Source: Chlamydomonas reinhardtii
Lineage: Eukaryota > Chlorophyta > Chlorophyceae > Chlamydomonadales > Chlamydomonadaceae
Length of the DNA stretch: 64,000 bases
NCBI RefSeq assembly: GCF_000002595.2
Contig: NC_057011.1
Span: forward strand, 2,377,344 to 2,441,343
Direction: 5' to 3'
The notes under the pieces were generated by a model, which was not told the origin of the DNA, searched no databases, and saw only the letters and a program-made list of their open reading frames with translations. Made by a program: the position numbers and the translations under genes. This document shows positions 45,931 to 57,930 of this stretch, piece by piece (the first letter of the stretch is position 1; each line of letters opens with the position of its first letter).

Positions 45931-48320
45931 CGATCGTGCGCGTGCCCTTGTTCGTTCAAGTGCGAAACGGCCCGACCTGTCAGCGGGTGGCTGGCTGGCA
46001 GGGCGGCAGGCCGGCAGTCTGCCGACGTGCATCAACGCTCCATGCGCGTGACCAGACGATAGCATCTGAGGGTCGATGTGGGTCGTAGCATTGCAGACAA
46101 GCCACCGTGGCTGCTGTTGCTGTTGATTAGAAGCAGGGGGCCTGGGGGGTGCTGCCAAAAACACGGAGCAGGTCCTGAGGGAGCAAGCGGCCAGACCGGC
46201 CCGCGCACGGCCCGCGCAATGGTCCCGAACACTAAAAAGCTTTTCCGCATCTTGGCGCTAGCGCTGCGGCTGCGGCCAGTCGACGTGCTCGCGTGACTTT
46301 GTCAACCTGGGCAGGTGGGGCGGGGCGGGGCTGCGGAGAGCCGCGAGGGGCACCGCCATCACTGCCGTGACGACGCAAAGGACTTGGAAAGCTTCCGTAC
46401 AGCAACAAAGGGGGGCGGGGGCTCAACCCCAACCAGCACACGCGCCCGGCTCACACATGGCAAGCGAGAGTACGGCCGTCTGCATGCCTCCACAACTCCG
46501 GAACAGGGATGCAACCACCAGCACCAGTGCGAGTGTGGACACGGGTGTATAGAAGCTTCTGCGGGAGCCGGCGCGCTCGTCGTCGAGGGCCGTACGCCGC
46601 ACACACACGCACACACACAATGCCGCATGTTCAAGCCGAGTGCAGATAGACTCGGTCACACACGCCATCGCCCTCCACAGTAGCCTCGCTCACCTTCGAC
46701 CGCCGCCAATCCAATAATCGCGCCGCACACGCTGGCGCTCTCCCACACCGCACTCACCGCCCCACACCCCGTCTACCGACACCATCACCCACCCAGATGA
46801 ACGAGACGTACGTGAAAGCCACGCGGCCCCTGACACGGCAAATAAGTTGACATCAACCAGCCAGCCCACCCTTATAGTTCCTCATCATGACTCTTAATGT
46901 CAAAGTCTGTTTGAATTGCAGTGCTTTGGTAATGATACAGTGCCCCCCACGGGTGCGACACAAAGAGATGGGTAGCTTGAGCTGTAGCATTAGCTCAACG
47001 CAGCGACGACATGAGGATACAGACTGTCTACTGTAGTAAACAATATAAAAGAGAAACTCCAAGCCATTCAACCGATTAGCTACGTCAACAAGAATATAAT
47101 GGGTTCCTGCTCTCTACACTACGGTACACACGTGACGTGACTATGCGTCAAGCAACCGGAAGAACGACGCCCGTTCCCATGCCAGATGAAACGACATGAT
47201 TCCTCGCCTCGCACTGCGCATGCCCTTCTGCTTGCGCCGAGGAACCCAGGCCCCACGCCCCATGCCTCAACCGAAACCACCCACGAGCGCTGCCCGCGCC
47301 CGCTCACTCCATCAAGCATTCCTAATCAAGCATTCCCAACGTTACTGCACAGCCAAGCGTATGGCCACCACTTGCCGTACGTTGCTGAGTCCAGTAACGG
47401 TGACAGATGGTCAATCTTATATGTGGTATGAACTGCCCGCCACAATCGACGCGGCCATGCGGCGGGAATCCGATGCCGAGTCAACCGTCACTGTCTGTCA
47501 GTGCCAACACCGCGAGGCGCCGCGCCGAGCCGGGGCGCAGGTGGTAGTATTCCCCCCGTTGCCCGTCGACAGCAAGTCCGTACAGCTCGCGCATTGATTC
47601 GGCCATGAGAAACTCCTGCAGTCATCGGGCCCTCAAACCGCTAGCCCACATTGCTCCTGCTAATACTGATGCCACATGATAATGCAAACACGCACACACA
47701 AACCAAGCCGCCGTCTGACGCCGTTGCCACCGCCGCTTTCTGCCGCAGCGATCGGCCACATGGGCCCAGCGACACACGCCACGCGATGCCGCGACCGCCA
47801 CGGCCCCCTCCGCCTCCACGGGCTCCAACCGCCCGACCGCCTGCCTGCCGCACCGCCCCATTGCCGGGCTGCAGAACAGGTAGTCCTTCCCGGAGCACCC
47901 CCCGCCCCCCGACCCATCCGGGTCCGTCTCAGCGCCCTCTCCGGGCGCGGAGTGCCGCGCGGCCTCCCGCGGGCGCCTCCCGCAGGCGCCTCCGCCAGCG
48001 GTACCGCAGGCACCTCCGACTGCGTGTGTGCCGGCACACCCACTGCGGCCCCAGTCCCCTCCCCAGTGTTGTGCGCACCCCAGGCGCCAGGCGGCGGCGG
48101 GCGGCCACCGCGCAATGACGCGGGCTGTCGCCGCCGCTGTTGCCGCCGCCGCTTGTCGCTGCCGCTGCCGCCAACTCGTCCTCCTGCATCTGCTATCTGC
48201 GCCCCACGTCCTCTTCCTCCCCCTGCGCCGCCTCCTCCCCCTGTTGCTCCTCCCCTGCTCCTCCGCCCGCTCCAGCTGCTCACGTGCGCTCGGCCGCCGC
48301 CTCCCGCCTCTGCCCTTGCT
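45931..48320. other. Intergenic, no confident gene
   Basis: 45.93-46.85 kb is GC-rich unique sequence; 46.85-47.2 kb is notably AT-richer. A 42-codon minus-strand frame (47606-47478, start MAESMRELYGLAVDGQRGEY) looks protein-like but is short, without splice context, and may be a fragment. 47.65-48.32 kb is extremely GC-rich and may be 3' UTR of the RING gene. Long frames there are low-complexity Arg/Ala/Pro. Confidence 0.4.
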
Positions 48321-48503
48321 GCTCACATGAGCCCTGCTGCTCACACGCGCCCGGGCGCTCACATGGGCCCTGGCGCTCACATGAGCCCTGGCGCCTGCAT
48401 GGGGTTCTCACATGAGCCCTGGCGCCTGCATGGGGCTCTCACATGAGCCCTGGCGCCCTGCATGGGGCTCTCACATGAGCCCCGGCGCCTGCATGGGGCT
48501 CTC
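48320..48503 (-). repeat. Tandem copies of the RING-gene stop-codon region
   Basis: Downstream of the stop (48471-48473, minus strand), the last 31-32 bp of the coding exon (GAGCCCCATGCAGGCGCC.GGGCTCATGTGA) are repeated about three times with small changes, followed by three shorter, decayed units of about 20 bp. Each full unit again ends in CTCATGTGA. Confidence 0.85.
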
Positions 48504-51500
48504 GCACATGGGGCACGTGTCCTTGCGCTCCAGCCAGGCGTAGATGCAGGGCATGTGGAAGTGGTGGCCGCACTCGGTGAAGATCTTGGGGTTCTCTGTG
48601 GAGGGCGGGGGCGTGTGGGGGGAGGGTGTGGGGTTACAAGGATGGTAAAAGGTAGTGTAGCAGGGTAGGCAGAAAGGGGGGCGAGGACGGGGTGTGAGCG
48701 GCAGCGTGGGGAGGTGGCGGCAGGTGGTGTTGAGTGAGGTACGAGCATTGGGGCACGCTGCCTTCCCTCCAGGCCGCCAAACGTGGCGCCCCCATCCCAG
48801 CACCCAGCACCACCACATCATAGCGCGTACCGTACACACGCCCCTGCCTCCCGTTTTCGTTGGTTTTGGTTTAGTTTGGGCTGGTATTTACAAGCCCCCC
48901 CTCTGGACGTCGGCAGCTCCACCTTTCATACAAAGCGTTCGCATGAATGGCTCACATCCCCCCCATCGGTACGCGCACCCCTACGCCTGCTGTCTACTAC
49001 GCTAACTTCTCTGTGCCATTCTGTGCAATCCCCCACACCTCCGCGGCTGCAGCTTCTCCTTGTAACGCGACTGCTTCCTTATAGAACTTGTTCAGAGCCC
49101 CCCCCAAAACCGTACACAACCCCTTCTCTGGACGTCGGCAGTTCCATGTTTCATACAAAGCGTCCGCCTGATTGGCTAACCCCCCTCGGGCTGGTATTTC
49201 ACCAACCCCACCCCCACCCCCCCAAACCCCCACCCCCAACCCCCCCTGGTTTAGTTTGGGCTGGTCTTTACAACCCCCCCTGCTACTGTACCTGGCTACG
49301 CCTTCACTTCTTAATTAATCATGATTGGAACCCCCGCAAAACCCCCCCCACCCCCCAACCCACCTGTTGTGTAGGCCTCCAGGCAGGTGGGGCAGAAGTC
49401 GTCGTCCTCGTCCTGCACAGGCCCGAACGCCGCGCCTGCAGGGGGATATGGTTACTACATTCATAATTGATTCAGAAGAAGCGAAGTTGTAGCCAGGCAG
49501 GGCAGGGGCAGTGTGTGCAGGCATGAGGCGGAGGCGCGCGCAGCAGGCGTTGCGTCTGATGGCAAGAGCAGCACTCCAGATTTTCAATCCACTGACGTGT
49601 ACTATCACTTTCAGCATGGGCTCTCTCCTTGTGCCTTCCCAGTTCCCACCCCACCAAACATGCGTATACGTGTGTGCGCGCTCGCGCGTGTTGGCACCCA
49701 CCTGGCCGGCCCGCCGCCGTGCTAGGAGCCTCCGGCGACTCACACGCCGCCGCCGGCGTGTGCGTGTGCAGGTGCGGGTGCGCCTGCTGTGTGTGCACAT
49801 CCGCTGAGTGGTGATGCACGTGCGCGTGTTCCTGCGGCGGCAGTGAGCGTGAAGGCACGGTTATGACGTGATGCATGACTGCGGCGGCGGCGTGTCCGCG
49901 CTAACACAGCTCAGCAACGCGACGCACACTCGGCCAGTGCTTGGAATCGCACTGCTCTGACGCGCACGGCGCCGGCAGGGCCGGCTTGATGGCAGTCGGA
50001 TACTCACCCCACCCATCCCACTCCAGCCCCATGTTGGCATGTTCCTATCACCCAGCCCTTCGTCGCAGCCGCCAGAGACCCGCCCACCTTGCTGCTCGCC
50101 GCCGCCGCCCACTGCCGCTTGGCGTCGCCCTGGCTGCCGGTGCGCCGGTGCGCCGCCGCCGCGGCACTGCGCGGCACGGCCCCCAGCCCTGCCGAGCCCG
50201 GCCCCCCGGGTGGCAGCGGCGGCGGAACCCCCAGCACGTGTTCGCCTAGGCCCAGGGTTCCGCTGTGGCGCTTGGTGAGCGAGGGGTGGGAGTGGGCGTG
50301 GGAGTCGGCGCCGCCGGGCCCCGCCGCTGCCGCTGCCGCCGCCGTGGCGGAGGCTGTGCACGGGTAACAGGGAGCAGGCGGGAGGGCAAGAGGCGGTTGG
50401 AGACAAGGCGGCGGCGGTTCCGGTCTGGGCGACGGGACGGGACAGGTGGTGGGTGCGGTGCGGTGATGCAGGACCTGCGCCGGCGCTGACACATGCTGGT
50501 GGTGCCGCTCGCAGTCCCTGGGTGTCCGACCCCACGCCCGTCGCCTGGCCCGCCACATTCACACACCCTTCACGCCCCCCCTCCCTGCCAAGCCCATTCT
50601 AAGCCACCAGTCTTGAAATGCGCATTCGGCCCCGGGACGTGCGCCCGCCCCGGTCGCCCCTGGTGGCCTCGGGCGGCGGCCCCGCCGTCCCACCAGTCCG
50701 TGTCGGTGCGTTTCGGCTGCCCCACACACACCCCGCAAACGCAAAGCAACAGAGCCCCAGACTGCCGTGTGCTTGCTTGTGGCCGTCGCACCGGGCAGGG
50801 GCCCGCGGCCCCATGGCATCATCCTTGCCCGGAGCCAACCGTGACTTGCTGCAGGAGGCCGCATATGCCTCACATACACACACGCGCGCGGCAGGGGGGG
50901 GGTAGAATCTTCCGAAACAGACCCCATGCCTCAAATGGATAGAGCTTAACGAGAAAATCACGAATCCGCTTTCAAAATTGAAAATGGGTTTCTGGATGCA
51001 AAGTTATGGCCCCTCAAAGTTGTCGGTCGGTCGGTCGGTCTGGGGTCCCACGAAGTTTTGCACAGGTTCGTGCCAAGTTTTGTTCCTAGCGCTGCTGTCC
51101 TGCAACACGCGGCGCAATGGGTGCAGCTCCACGATGCGTGCGTAGGTATACCCCAGGCTCAGCACACGTGCATAGTTTGGGGCAGTTTGGGGAGCGGCAT
51201 CTCGGGAGATGCCTGGGGAACTGGTCAGGGACAAGCCGGTGCCGGCCGGGTTTTGCATGGTGAACGTGTCAGCACATTTCGCACTATCAAGTAACATCGG
51301 AATAAGCCGTTGCATAGCAGGCCAGTCTATCAGGATACTTGTCGGCAGACGGTTGGACATGTCTACATGTCCACATGTCGGTCGGCCAAAGTGTGTTCCC
51401 AAGGCGGATCATTTTACATAGCGATAGAGCTCACCGAGAGCAGTCGATTGGCACCAACCTGACAAAAAACTAAGGGGTTCTGAGGGGGTTTTGGGGGGTC

Positions 51501-52553
51501 GTACGGCAGGGGGGGTCGGTCGGTCGGTCGGTCGGGGGGTCCGGGAGGTTTTGTGGCATGGGGTCAAAAAAGTTCGTTCCTACCCCCCCCCTGCGCGCGG
51601 TGTCGGCCCTCTCCCCTTGACCCCTCGCGCTTGCTTTGCACACACAAAAAGCATCATTGCCTTGTGATTATTTGTATCACGCAGTCGGGGTGGCCCGCCC
51701 ACCTGAGGAGTTGTTCCGGCTGTGTCCGGGGCGCACGGGCGGCACCAGTGCTGAGGACTCCGTGGTCTGTAACGGAAGAGACAGGAAGAAACTGACTAGC
51801 ATGAGAGCTTGGAGGGTGGAGGGTCAGAATAGAGGAGGGGCTGGGATGCGGGGGAAAGGGAGAGACACGGCGGCAGGTAATGGGCTGCTGCGGCGTCGTC
51901 CGTATTCCAGCCGGACCGGTCGGCCTCACGACCTCCGCCCAGTTACACCCCTCACTTACGCCGCCGCCTCCGCAACAGCACTGGACCTCCCCTCCCGTTT
52001 TAACTGATACATACTAAAATTGCAGCGCCAGCAACGCGCGCCAGCGGATCTACCGTATGAGTGGACTCGCTTAGGGCTTACTTTGGGCAAAAGCGGGCCG
52101 CCCGGGTCTGCTTCATCCTCATAGACCGCTGCTGGCCGTTGTACGTGCTGCAATTGAGCAGCTCCTGCTGAAGCGGTCGCAGCGGGCGCCTCGTATTGGT
52201 AGAGCTCGGCGCGCCCAGTCCTGCGCGCGAGGCAAACCAACGCGCTCTTTTGGACAGGAAAAGCCGCAGAGGAAAAACACCAACTCTGGGAATCGCTCGC
52301 ACCTTGGGTTCGATTCTGTCTCGGAGTCGGAGCTGTCACCGAAGCAGCGGCAAAGGCGCTTCAGGAGTCGAGTGCAGCACCCTGGCGGGTCGACCGCAGC
52401 TTCGAGCCTCGCCGGCATCCTGCCCTCCACGCCGTGTATTGGCCGGTATCGATGACTCTCCTGATGCGACGAGGTGGTCGCTCCGTCCATGAGCAAGCGC
52501 TCGAGCAGCGCCAAGCGAGTTTCGGGACTGTCTGCCTTTGCGAGGTGCAACAC
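48471..52553 (-). CDS. RING-H2 E3 ubiquitin ligase (plant FCPTCLE-type)
   Basis: Seven phase-consistent exons: 52553-52303, 52244-52082, 51766-51703, 50353-50088, 49831-49702, 49435-49364 and 48595-48471 (TGA); about 356 aa. The C-terminal RING reads DEDDDFCPTCLEAYTTENPK, then C-x-H-x2-H (ECGHHFHMPC), then ERKDTCPMC: a C3H2C3 RING-H2 split over two exons. This matches a plant family with 'EDVCPTCLEEYTSENPKI..C.HHFHL.CIYEWMER'. That family also starts with a Cys-rich motif, here GCCTRLLKRLCRCFGD, encoded in exon 1. The middle is Ala/Ser/His-rich (EHAHVHHHSADVHTQQAHPH). Likely role: transfer of ubiquitin from an E2; substrate unknown. The start is uncertain: Met at 52553 is the longest choice, a Met near 52424 gives a family-like short N-terminus. 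Exon 2's acceptor is the least certain. Confidence 0.82.
48856..49035 (+). repeat. Intronic modular repeat (modules A, B and C in series)
   Basis: In the last intron of the RING gene, antisense to it: 'GGTTTAGTTTGGGCTGGTAT' (A), 'CTCTGGACGTCGGCAGCTCC' to 'CGTTCGCATGAATGGCT' (B), 'GCCTGCTGTCTACTACGCTA' to 'TGCAATCCCC' (C). This fused A-B-C order suggests the modules are parts of one longer element. Confidence 0.7.
49128..49335 (+). repeat. Intronic modular repeat (modules B, A and E)
   Basis: A second element in the same RING-gene intron: 'CTCTGGACGTCGGCAGTTCC' (B), 'GGTTTAGTTTGGGCTGGTCT' (A), 'CCTGGCTACGCCTTCACTTC' and 'TTAATTAATCATGATTGGAAC' pieces (E). An inverted E piece lies at about 49448-49500 in the next intron. 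Confidence 0.7.
50940..51580. repeat. Block with diverged direct repeats and (GGTC)n runs in a RING-gene intron
   Basis: Two GGTC tetranucleotide runs (about 51022-51042 and 51513-51534) are each followed by a similar stretch: 'GGGGTCCCACGAAGTTTTG' and 'GGGGTCCGGGAGGTTTTGTG', then AAGTT.GTTCCTA. They are about 490 bp apart. The sequence between is unlike the other introns. It might be an inserted element; no coding capacity or clear termini are seen. Confidence 0.4.
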
Positions 52554-52867
52554 ACCCTACCTAATAAAGGGGGAGCAAGGGTACAAGCTACCGTATGGTG
52601 TTGCGCTATGTTTTAGGAACCCTTGCGCGGGCGTGTGCTTTGCGACAAGTCTTGCCATCGTGTGAAGGAGTCCTCATCGCTGTCGCCCTTCTGTTCGACT
52701 GTTCCCAAGGCTGTCCCAGCAATATTCTGCTATGCCCACTCCAACAATTATTTCCCCTGACACAGTATAATAGAGCTAGAGGCTTTTTTGTCTTGTCCTT
52801 TCCAACCGCGACTGAACTTGTCGTCACAGCTGCGTTAACCAGCCCAGCGTGGGCTCTGACAGCTAAA
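52554..52867. promoter_or_regulatory. Divergent promoter region between RING gene and COPZ
   Basis: About 315 bp separates the two outward-facing coding regions, so 5' UTRs and promoters must be compact or shared. A weak TATA-like 'CAGTATAATAG' occurs near 52762-52772. A short polypyrimidine tract (TTTTTTGTCTTGTCCTTTCC) follows. Confidence 0.5.
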
Positions 52868-54749
52868 ATGGCAGGCATCGATCCGACTCTTCCAATCGTT
52901 AAGAACCTGCTGCTGCTTGACTCGGAGGGCAAGCGCATCGCCGTCAAGTATTACACGCCAGAGTGGTGAGGCTAGCCCTACGTTGCTCCTCAGAGTTCCA
53001 AGGCATAGCTGAGACGTCTGGGGAATAAAATACTGCAGGTCCACGGTCGCGAGCCAGGCCAGCTTTGAGAAGGCGCTGTGGAACAAGACCAGCCGGACCA
53101 ATGCGCGCGCGGAGGGTGAGATGGAACGCAAAGAATGTTGCTGGAGTGTGTAGCAGCAAGAGGGCAGCGAGGACAGGGTTGCGCAACGGAGATCAACTCG
53201 CGGGTTGGGCCCAGGGCAGTTGCCAGGCAAGGAATTTATGCTGACTCGTGGCTCTTGGGTGTGCCTGCAGCTGAGATTATCATGTTTGACAACGTCGTGG
53301 TCGTGTACAAGTACATTGGCGACCTGATGTTCTACGTGACGGGCAGCCTGGATGAGAACGAGCTGATTCTCTACACCGTGCTACAAGCGTTCTACGAGTC
53401 GGTGACCATCCTCTTGAGGTGCGAGCGGGCGCTCGTGGAGGAAAACAAGCGCTGGGGGCAGCAACAGCCATGGCGGGGGCTGGGCAGCTGCCAGGGAGCA
53501 CGCTTTTACCCACGCGCTGCTTACAACGCGTAGCTCATTATGCCCGAAGTCCTCAATCGTTTTCTTTTACGCTTGACCCGTTGTGTTCTTCTTTGTTATC
53601 GCTGCAGACAACAAGTGGAGAAGAAGACGGTGCTTGAAAACCTGGACCTGGTGCTGCTGGCCATGGATGAGATTGTGGACGGCGGGTGCGTCTGTGGACG
53701 GTTTCCTGTCGCCCCCAGGGAATGTGGTTATCGCTGAAGCAGTCCAGTGACCGGTGGCAATACAACTGGCACTGGCAGCAGCCATGTAGAGGCCCTGACC
53801 ATGGCCGGGGCGACGTGTCGTAGCGCAGGGGCAAACGAGGGTGGGGTGGGTGTACCAGGTACCGGGTGTCCGCAGCGGGACAGCACAGCGTGTGCCGGCG
53901 CCCGCTGTGCTGGTGGTGTGGGCTCGAGCTGAGCTCACAGTCCGTGGCTTCAGCTCGGGACCTGGTTAGGCGGGGGCCAGGTTAACGTTTCAGGCTATGC
54001 TATAGTTCAGGAGCTGGGTAGGAGGGGGCGACTGGGGAGCTGCGTGTCCCGCCCAGGAGCGATCACGTTGTACAGAGCCCAAAGCCACCGCTTTTGTGAG
54101 GCGGTTGCTGTGCATCCGTATGCGTTCATCTGTACGCATCCTAATGCATTCATCTGTATGCATACCGAGGCAACCGCCGACAATACCATTGCCGCCTCTC
54201 ACTCCCTCGCTCGCCCGCAGCATTATCCTGGAGACGGAGCCGGCCATGATTGCCTCGCGGGTAACCATGCGCGGCGCGGACGGCGAGCAGGCGCCCGTGC
54301 CCATCACGGAGCAGGTGGGGCTGGAGACGGGCCTGGAGGTGGGACTGGGTGGGGGCTGGGAAGGGTTGGGAGGGCGTCGGGATGGACCGGGACGAAGAGA
54401 TTGGGAGGGAGCCGTCAGGGGGCGCGAGTTGCAGAATTGCTGAATGGGGTTGCACGGGGCATGGACAGGGAGTGGCGGCGGCTGCAGGGTGGCAAGGGAG
54501 GGCAGGGGAGGGGAGCCCTGGGTATGCGGGGCAACTTTGAAATGGGAGGGCAGGAGACGCCGGAAATGCGGTGGAACGGTGCATTGAACGAGCGTGCAGA
54601 GGTGTGCGAGGTATGGGGTTGCAAGGCATATTGCTCATGTTGTTAAGCTGCACCTCTGGCACCTTTCTCTCTGGACTGTGCCCGCACAGACATTCTCCAA
54701 GGCGCTGGCATCCGCAAAGGAGCACCTGGCGCGCTCGCTGCTCAAGTAA
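52868..54749 (+). CDS. COPZ: Coatomer subunit zeta (COPI coat)
   Basis: Six exons: 52868-52965, 53039-53115, 53271-53418, 53608-53685, 54221-54314 and 54690-54749 (TAA); phases join exactly to give 184 aa, the usual zeta-COP length. The sequence shows the family landmarks VKNLLLLDSEGKRIAVKYY, FEKALWNKTSRTNARAEAEI, DNVVVVYKYIGDLMFYVTGS, DENELILYTVLQAFYESV and ENLDLVLLAMDEIVDGGIIL. Zeta-COP is the small longin-fold subunit that pairs with gamma-COP in the coatomer, which coats vesicles moving within the Golgi and back to the ER. The start is the only Met that gives the conserved N-terminus. A TGTAA polyadenylation signal lies about 415 bp after the stop. Very high confidence. Confidence 0.97.
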
Positions 54750-55164
54750 AGCAGCAGCCGTAGCGGCTGCAGGAGCCGGCACGCTGGGGAGTATGGAGGA
54801 CTGGAAGGAGCGGAGGAGGCGGAGGCAGCGGCCCATGTGGCGCAAGGCGATTCAGGTCAAGGGAGGGTGGAGGAAGGGCTGTGCGAAGCCCGGCGCACGG
54901 CCTGAAGCGGCTGCGGCGGCAGCGCCCGCGCCACGAGGAGGAGGGCTGGAAGCGGCGTGGCCGGCTGTGTGTGGCTGCCCGCAGCAGCAGAAAAAGCAGC
55001 GCGTGACCTGCTCATCAGCCCAATGGCGGTTGGGCGCTTCGCTTGCTCGGGGGACGCCGCACGCCACGCGCGGAATGAGTCGTGACGCGAGCGTGTGGCG
55101 TCGTTCAAAGACGCCCTCCGCGTGGTTGTATGGACACTCAGGCTGTGGATGTTGCATGTATATT

Positions 55165-55169
55165 TGTAA
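55165..55169 (+). terminator. TGTAA polyadenylation signal of COPZ
   Basis: TGTAA in the context ATATTTGTAATGG, about 415 bp downstream of the COPZ stop. TGTAA is the standard nuclear polyadenylation signal of Chlamydomonas-type algae. It implies a long 3' UTR, which is usual there. Confidence 0.6.
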
Positions 55170-55179
55170 TGGTGTTCTG

Positions 55180-56442
55180 GGCTAGTGGGCGAGAGGGGTT
55201 CAGCAGGGAAAGAGGGAAAGACATACAAAAAAGCGGGTGCAGGGCGTTAGTGGCGGGGCCGGAGGGCAAGGCGCGGATGGACGGCCGCGATGTGGAGCAG
55301 GACCGCCGTGCACAGGACGGCGTGTGCTGGGCAGTCGGGCATGGTGCGATGACAGTAATGACCGGACGTTTCAATGCGAGAAGCGCGCAGGCTGCTGCGC
55401 GTGTCGCTGTGTTTTTAGTTCACAATTGTTTTTGGCATTCGCCAGGTGCGGGTGACGGATTGGCGGGCTGCGGCGCCGCTCGCAGCGACACCCCAGAGGC
55501 AGCGACCATTGCACCGCAGCGCGGGCAGATGGCGGCGGGCCCTGGCGGGCCGGCTCGTGATGGAACATGGCAAGGGGCAGGAAAGCGTAGTCCCGATGTG
55601 TGTGGCTCCCACCCGTGCCCACATAAATGCGTAGCAAGAAGGGACAAGGCATTGGTGCGTCGTTCGCGCGCTGTTACTGTACCGACGGTAGCTGGCAGGT
55701 TGTGTCGATGTTTTGCTGACGCGCATTCCTCACGCTCCGGGCGCCCGGCCAAGGCGATAGCACCACACAGACTCACCCCTGGCGGGCCGGCTGATATGGT
55801 GTGAAACAATCTGAGGCATTTGGTCCGCCTGCGCTTCCGCCCAGGTGCCGTCTTGGCTCAACACTACCGCCTGCCACTACCGGGGGTGCCAGCCAGGTGG
55901 TCTGGCGACGTCTGAGCAATCACCCCCGCTCAGCCGCATCACATCCAGCCGGCTTCATCTTACCCCCGCTCAGCTAGATAGCTTGTCAGTTGACTCAGTT
56001 CAGCCGGTGCACAGTGCTCGTTGGCAAGGTTGGCGTAGCTGCCTGCCCCGGCTCTGTTCCATCGGAGCCGGGCCTGCGCACAATACGGTAGCAGAACTTT
56101 CCATTGCGCCTGTCCGATGCCCTCGCATGCGATGTCACACAGTACCGAACAGCGTTACGCACAGCCGCACCCAGCCGCACCCGTACCGTACTTCAATTTC
56201 GTGCACCCATTGCATGACTGCTCCACTCTTCACCCGCTCCGCGCGCTCTTGCATTGACGTCACAACTTGATTAGTTGAATGTTGAGGTCTGGAATCGCGC
56301 TGCACACTACGGGACCATGCCAACCTAAGGCCCATCACCCTGTACCACCGCACCTGCCACAAAGCCGCTCAGAACTCAGAACTTCTTGGAACACTCCCCT
56401 GCTTATAACCCTTATAACCCTCCCCTGCTTGCAACCACGTCG
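55180..56442. other. Intergenic between convergent COPZ and membrane-protein gene
   Basis: A 240-aa plus-strand frame (55082-55804) and several shorter ones have no motif and overlap the COPZ 3' UTR; they are judged chance frames. Part should be 3' UTR of the minus-strand gene ending at 56443. Confidence 0.5.
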
Positions 56443-57383
56443 TCACGCGCCGCGCCCTTGTGCGCCCGTGCGCGTCAGCCAGGCCAGGAACCACACGCCC
56501 ACCACCACGTGTGGCACCGTACTGCCCAGCCCCGTCTGCACCGGCACCTCCTCCTCCTCCACCACCACCTCCTCTGCTGCCTCCCTTTCCGGGGCCTTCC
56601 TGGCGCCATCGGCCGCGCTCCCACCACCACCACCCGCTCCAGCCGCACCTGCACCACCAGCACCACCCAAGGCCCCACACGCCGCACCTCCGCCGGCGCC
56701 ATCGCGGCCTCGCCGCCTCCGGGCCTCCCGCAGCGCCGCCCGCGCCGAGCCGAACACCACGGACCCGTGGTACAGCGCGAAGGCCGCAGCCGCGCGGCGC
56801 TTGCCGGCGTCGCCGGGGGGCAGACGCGCCACCAGCGCCCTGGGTGGGGCACACGCACATACACATGCACATACACATGCACACGCACACGCACACGCAC
56901 ACGCACACGCACACGCACACGCACACGCACACGCACACGCACACGGACAGGGCGAGGCGGAGCCACAAGTTAGCTACATGCTTGCCTCGTGCAGATGGTT
57001 GGGTGCCGGGAGATGACAGGCACAGGGGATTGGGTGCGCAGGCACTTGGGCAGCGGGTACGGGGCCCCGAGGCCGTGACTGGCAGCAAACGGCAGGCCCG
57101 CTGGGGCACTGGCCCCGGCGCAACCTACGAAGCCGGTCCCCGGTACGGGGAGGTAGCGTACAGCTGCATTGCGAGCTGTGTCTTACCCGATGAGACCGAG
57201 TGTGAAGATTGCGCCCGCAAATGCGTCCGTCGCCAGCGTCACTGCGCTTGTTGCGCGAGGGACCAGGAACCGGCCGCGTGTAGCCCACAGCAGGACGCCC
57301 GCGAGCATGCCGAGCGAGCCATGCACGTAGAACACTGCATTTAGTATGCCCATGGTTCTTGCAGCAGGACTAGCGTGTGGCAT
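56443..57383 (-). CDS. Small multi-pass membrane protein, unknown function
   Basis: Two exons, 57383-57187 and 56839-56443 (TGA), joining in phase 2 to give 197 aa. Hydrophobic segments are visible at about 12-33 (ILNAVFYVHGSLGMLAGVLL), 45-66 (AVTLATDAFAGAIFTLGLIG), 80-97 (AAAFALYHGSVVFGSA) and near the C-terminus (VPHVVVGVWFLAWL). Between the third and fourth lies an Arg-rich loop, then a Gly/Ala stretch and an acidic EEVVVEEEEV run. The compact four-helix plan resembles small uncharacterised membrane proteins, but I cannot name a family. The Met at 57383 is the first in frame. The intron carries a hexanucleotide array. Confidence 0.65.
56849..56945. repeat. (CACACG)n hexanucleotide array in intron
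   Basis: About fifteen tandem hexamers, starting with ACATGC/CACATA variants and becoming pure ACACGC. It sits just after the acceptor side of the membrane-protein intron (minus-strand sense). Confidence 0.9.
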
Positions 57384-57683
57384 GGTCGGGCATGCCGAAA
57401 TTCAGGGCAAATGTAGAATGTTGGCTTGCGGAGCGGACACTAAGCGAACGTGGCACGACCGGTCGGTTCATGAGGTCACCAAGACAACATGTATTAGCGC
57501 TTAAAGGATGCAAGACATGCGCTGTTCATTCTCGATGCACGGCGGGGCCTTCAATCTTGCTGGCACAGGCGGCACGCTGGCGCCGACTGATTCGCACCCT
57601 TGTCACGCCATGTTTTCCTCTGAACCCCCCCCCCCCCCGCACACACACACACACAAGGTATGTGGGACCGGTTTTAGAATGAG

Positions 57684-57930
57684 CGCCACAGTTGTCGGCG
57701 ATGGGGAACGTGTCGGGAGGGTGTGAATGTGTGACACGATTTGAGCCAGCTTTGGCGCCAGGGGAGAGCTTGGCGCATGCTTGAGGCGCAGGGCTGGTGT
57801 TCGGGGCCCATCCCGATGTGTCGGCGATGGAGACCGTGTCAGGAAGGGGTGATACGGTAATTGGGCCAGCCGTGGCGCATGCTTGAAGCGCAGGGCGGTC
57901 GGTGCCCATTTCAATGTCGGGGGCACCTCT
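57684..57930. repeat. Two-copy tandem repeat, period about 133 bp
   Basis: 'TGTCGGCGATGGGGAACGTG' near 57685 recurs as 'TGTCGGCGATGGAGACCGTG' near 57818, and TGGCGCATGCTTGA(G/A)GCGCAGGGC recurs at the same spacing. No coding capacity recognised. Confidence 0.75.

Noticed and set aside
47478-47606. A 42-codon minus-strand frame starting MAESMRELYGLAVDGQ.
   Set aside because: Protein-like in appearance but too short, with no adjoining exon found; kept only as a note in the intergenic entry.
55082-55804. A 240-aa open frame after COPZ.
   Set aside because: It starts in the COPZ 3' UTR, has no motif or splice context, and a TGTAA signal lies within it.
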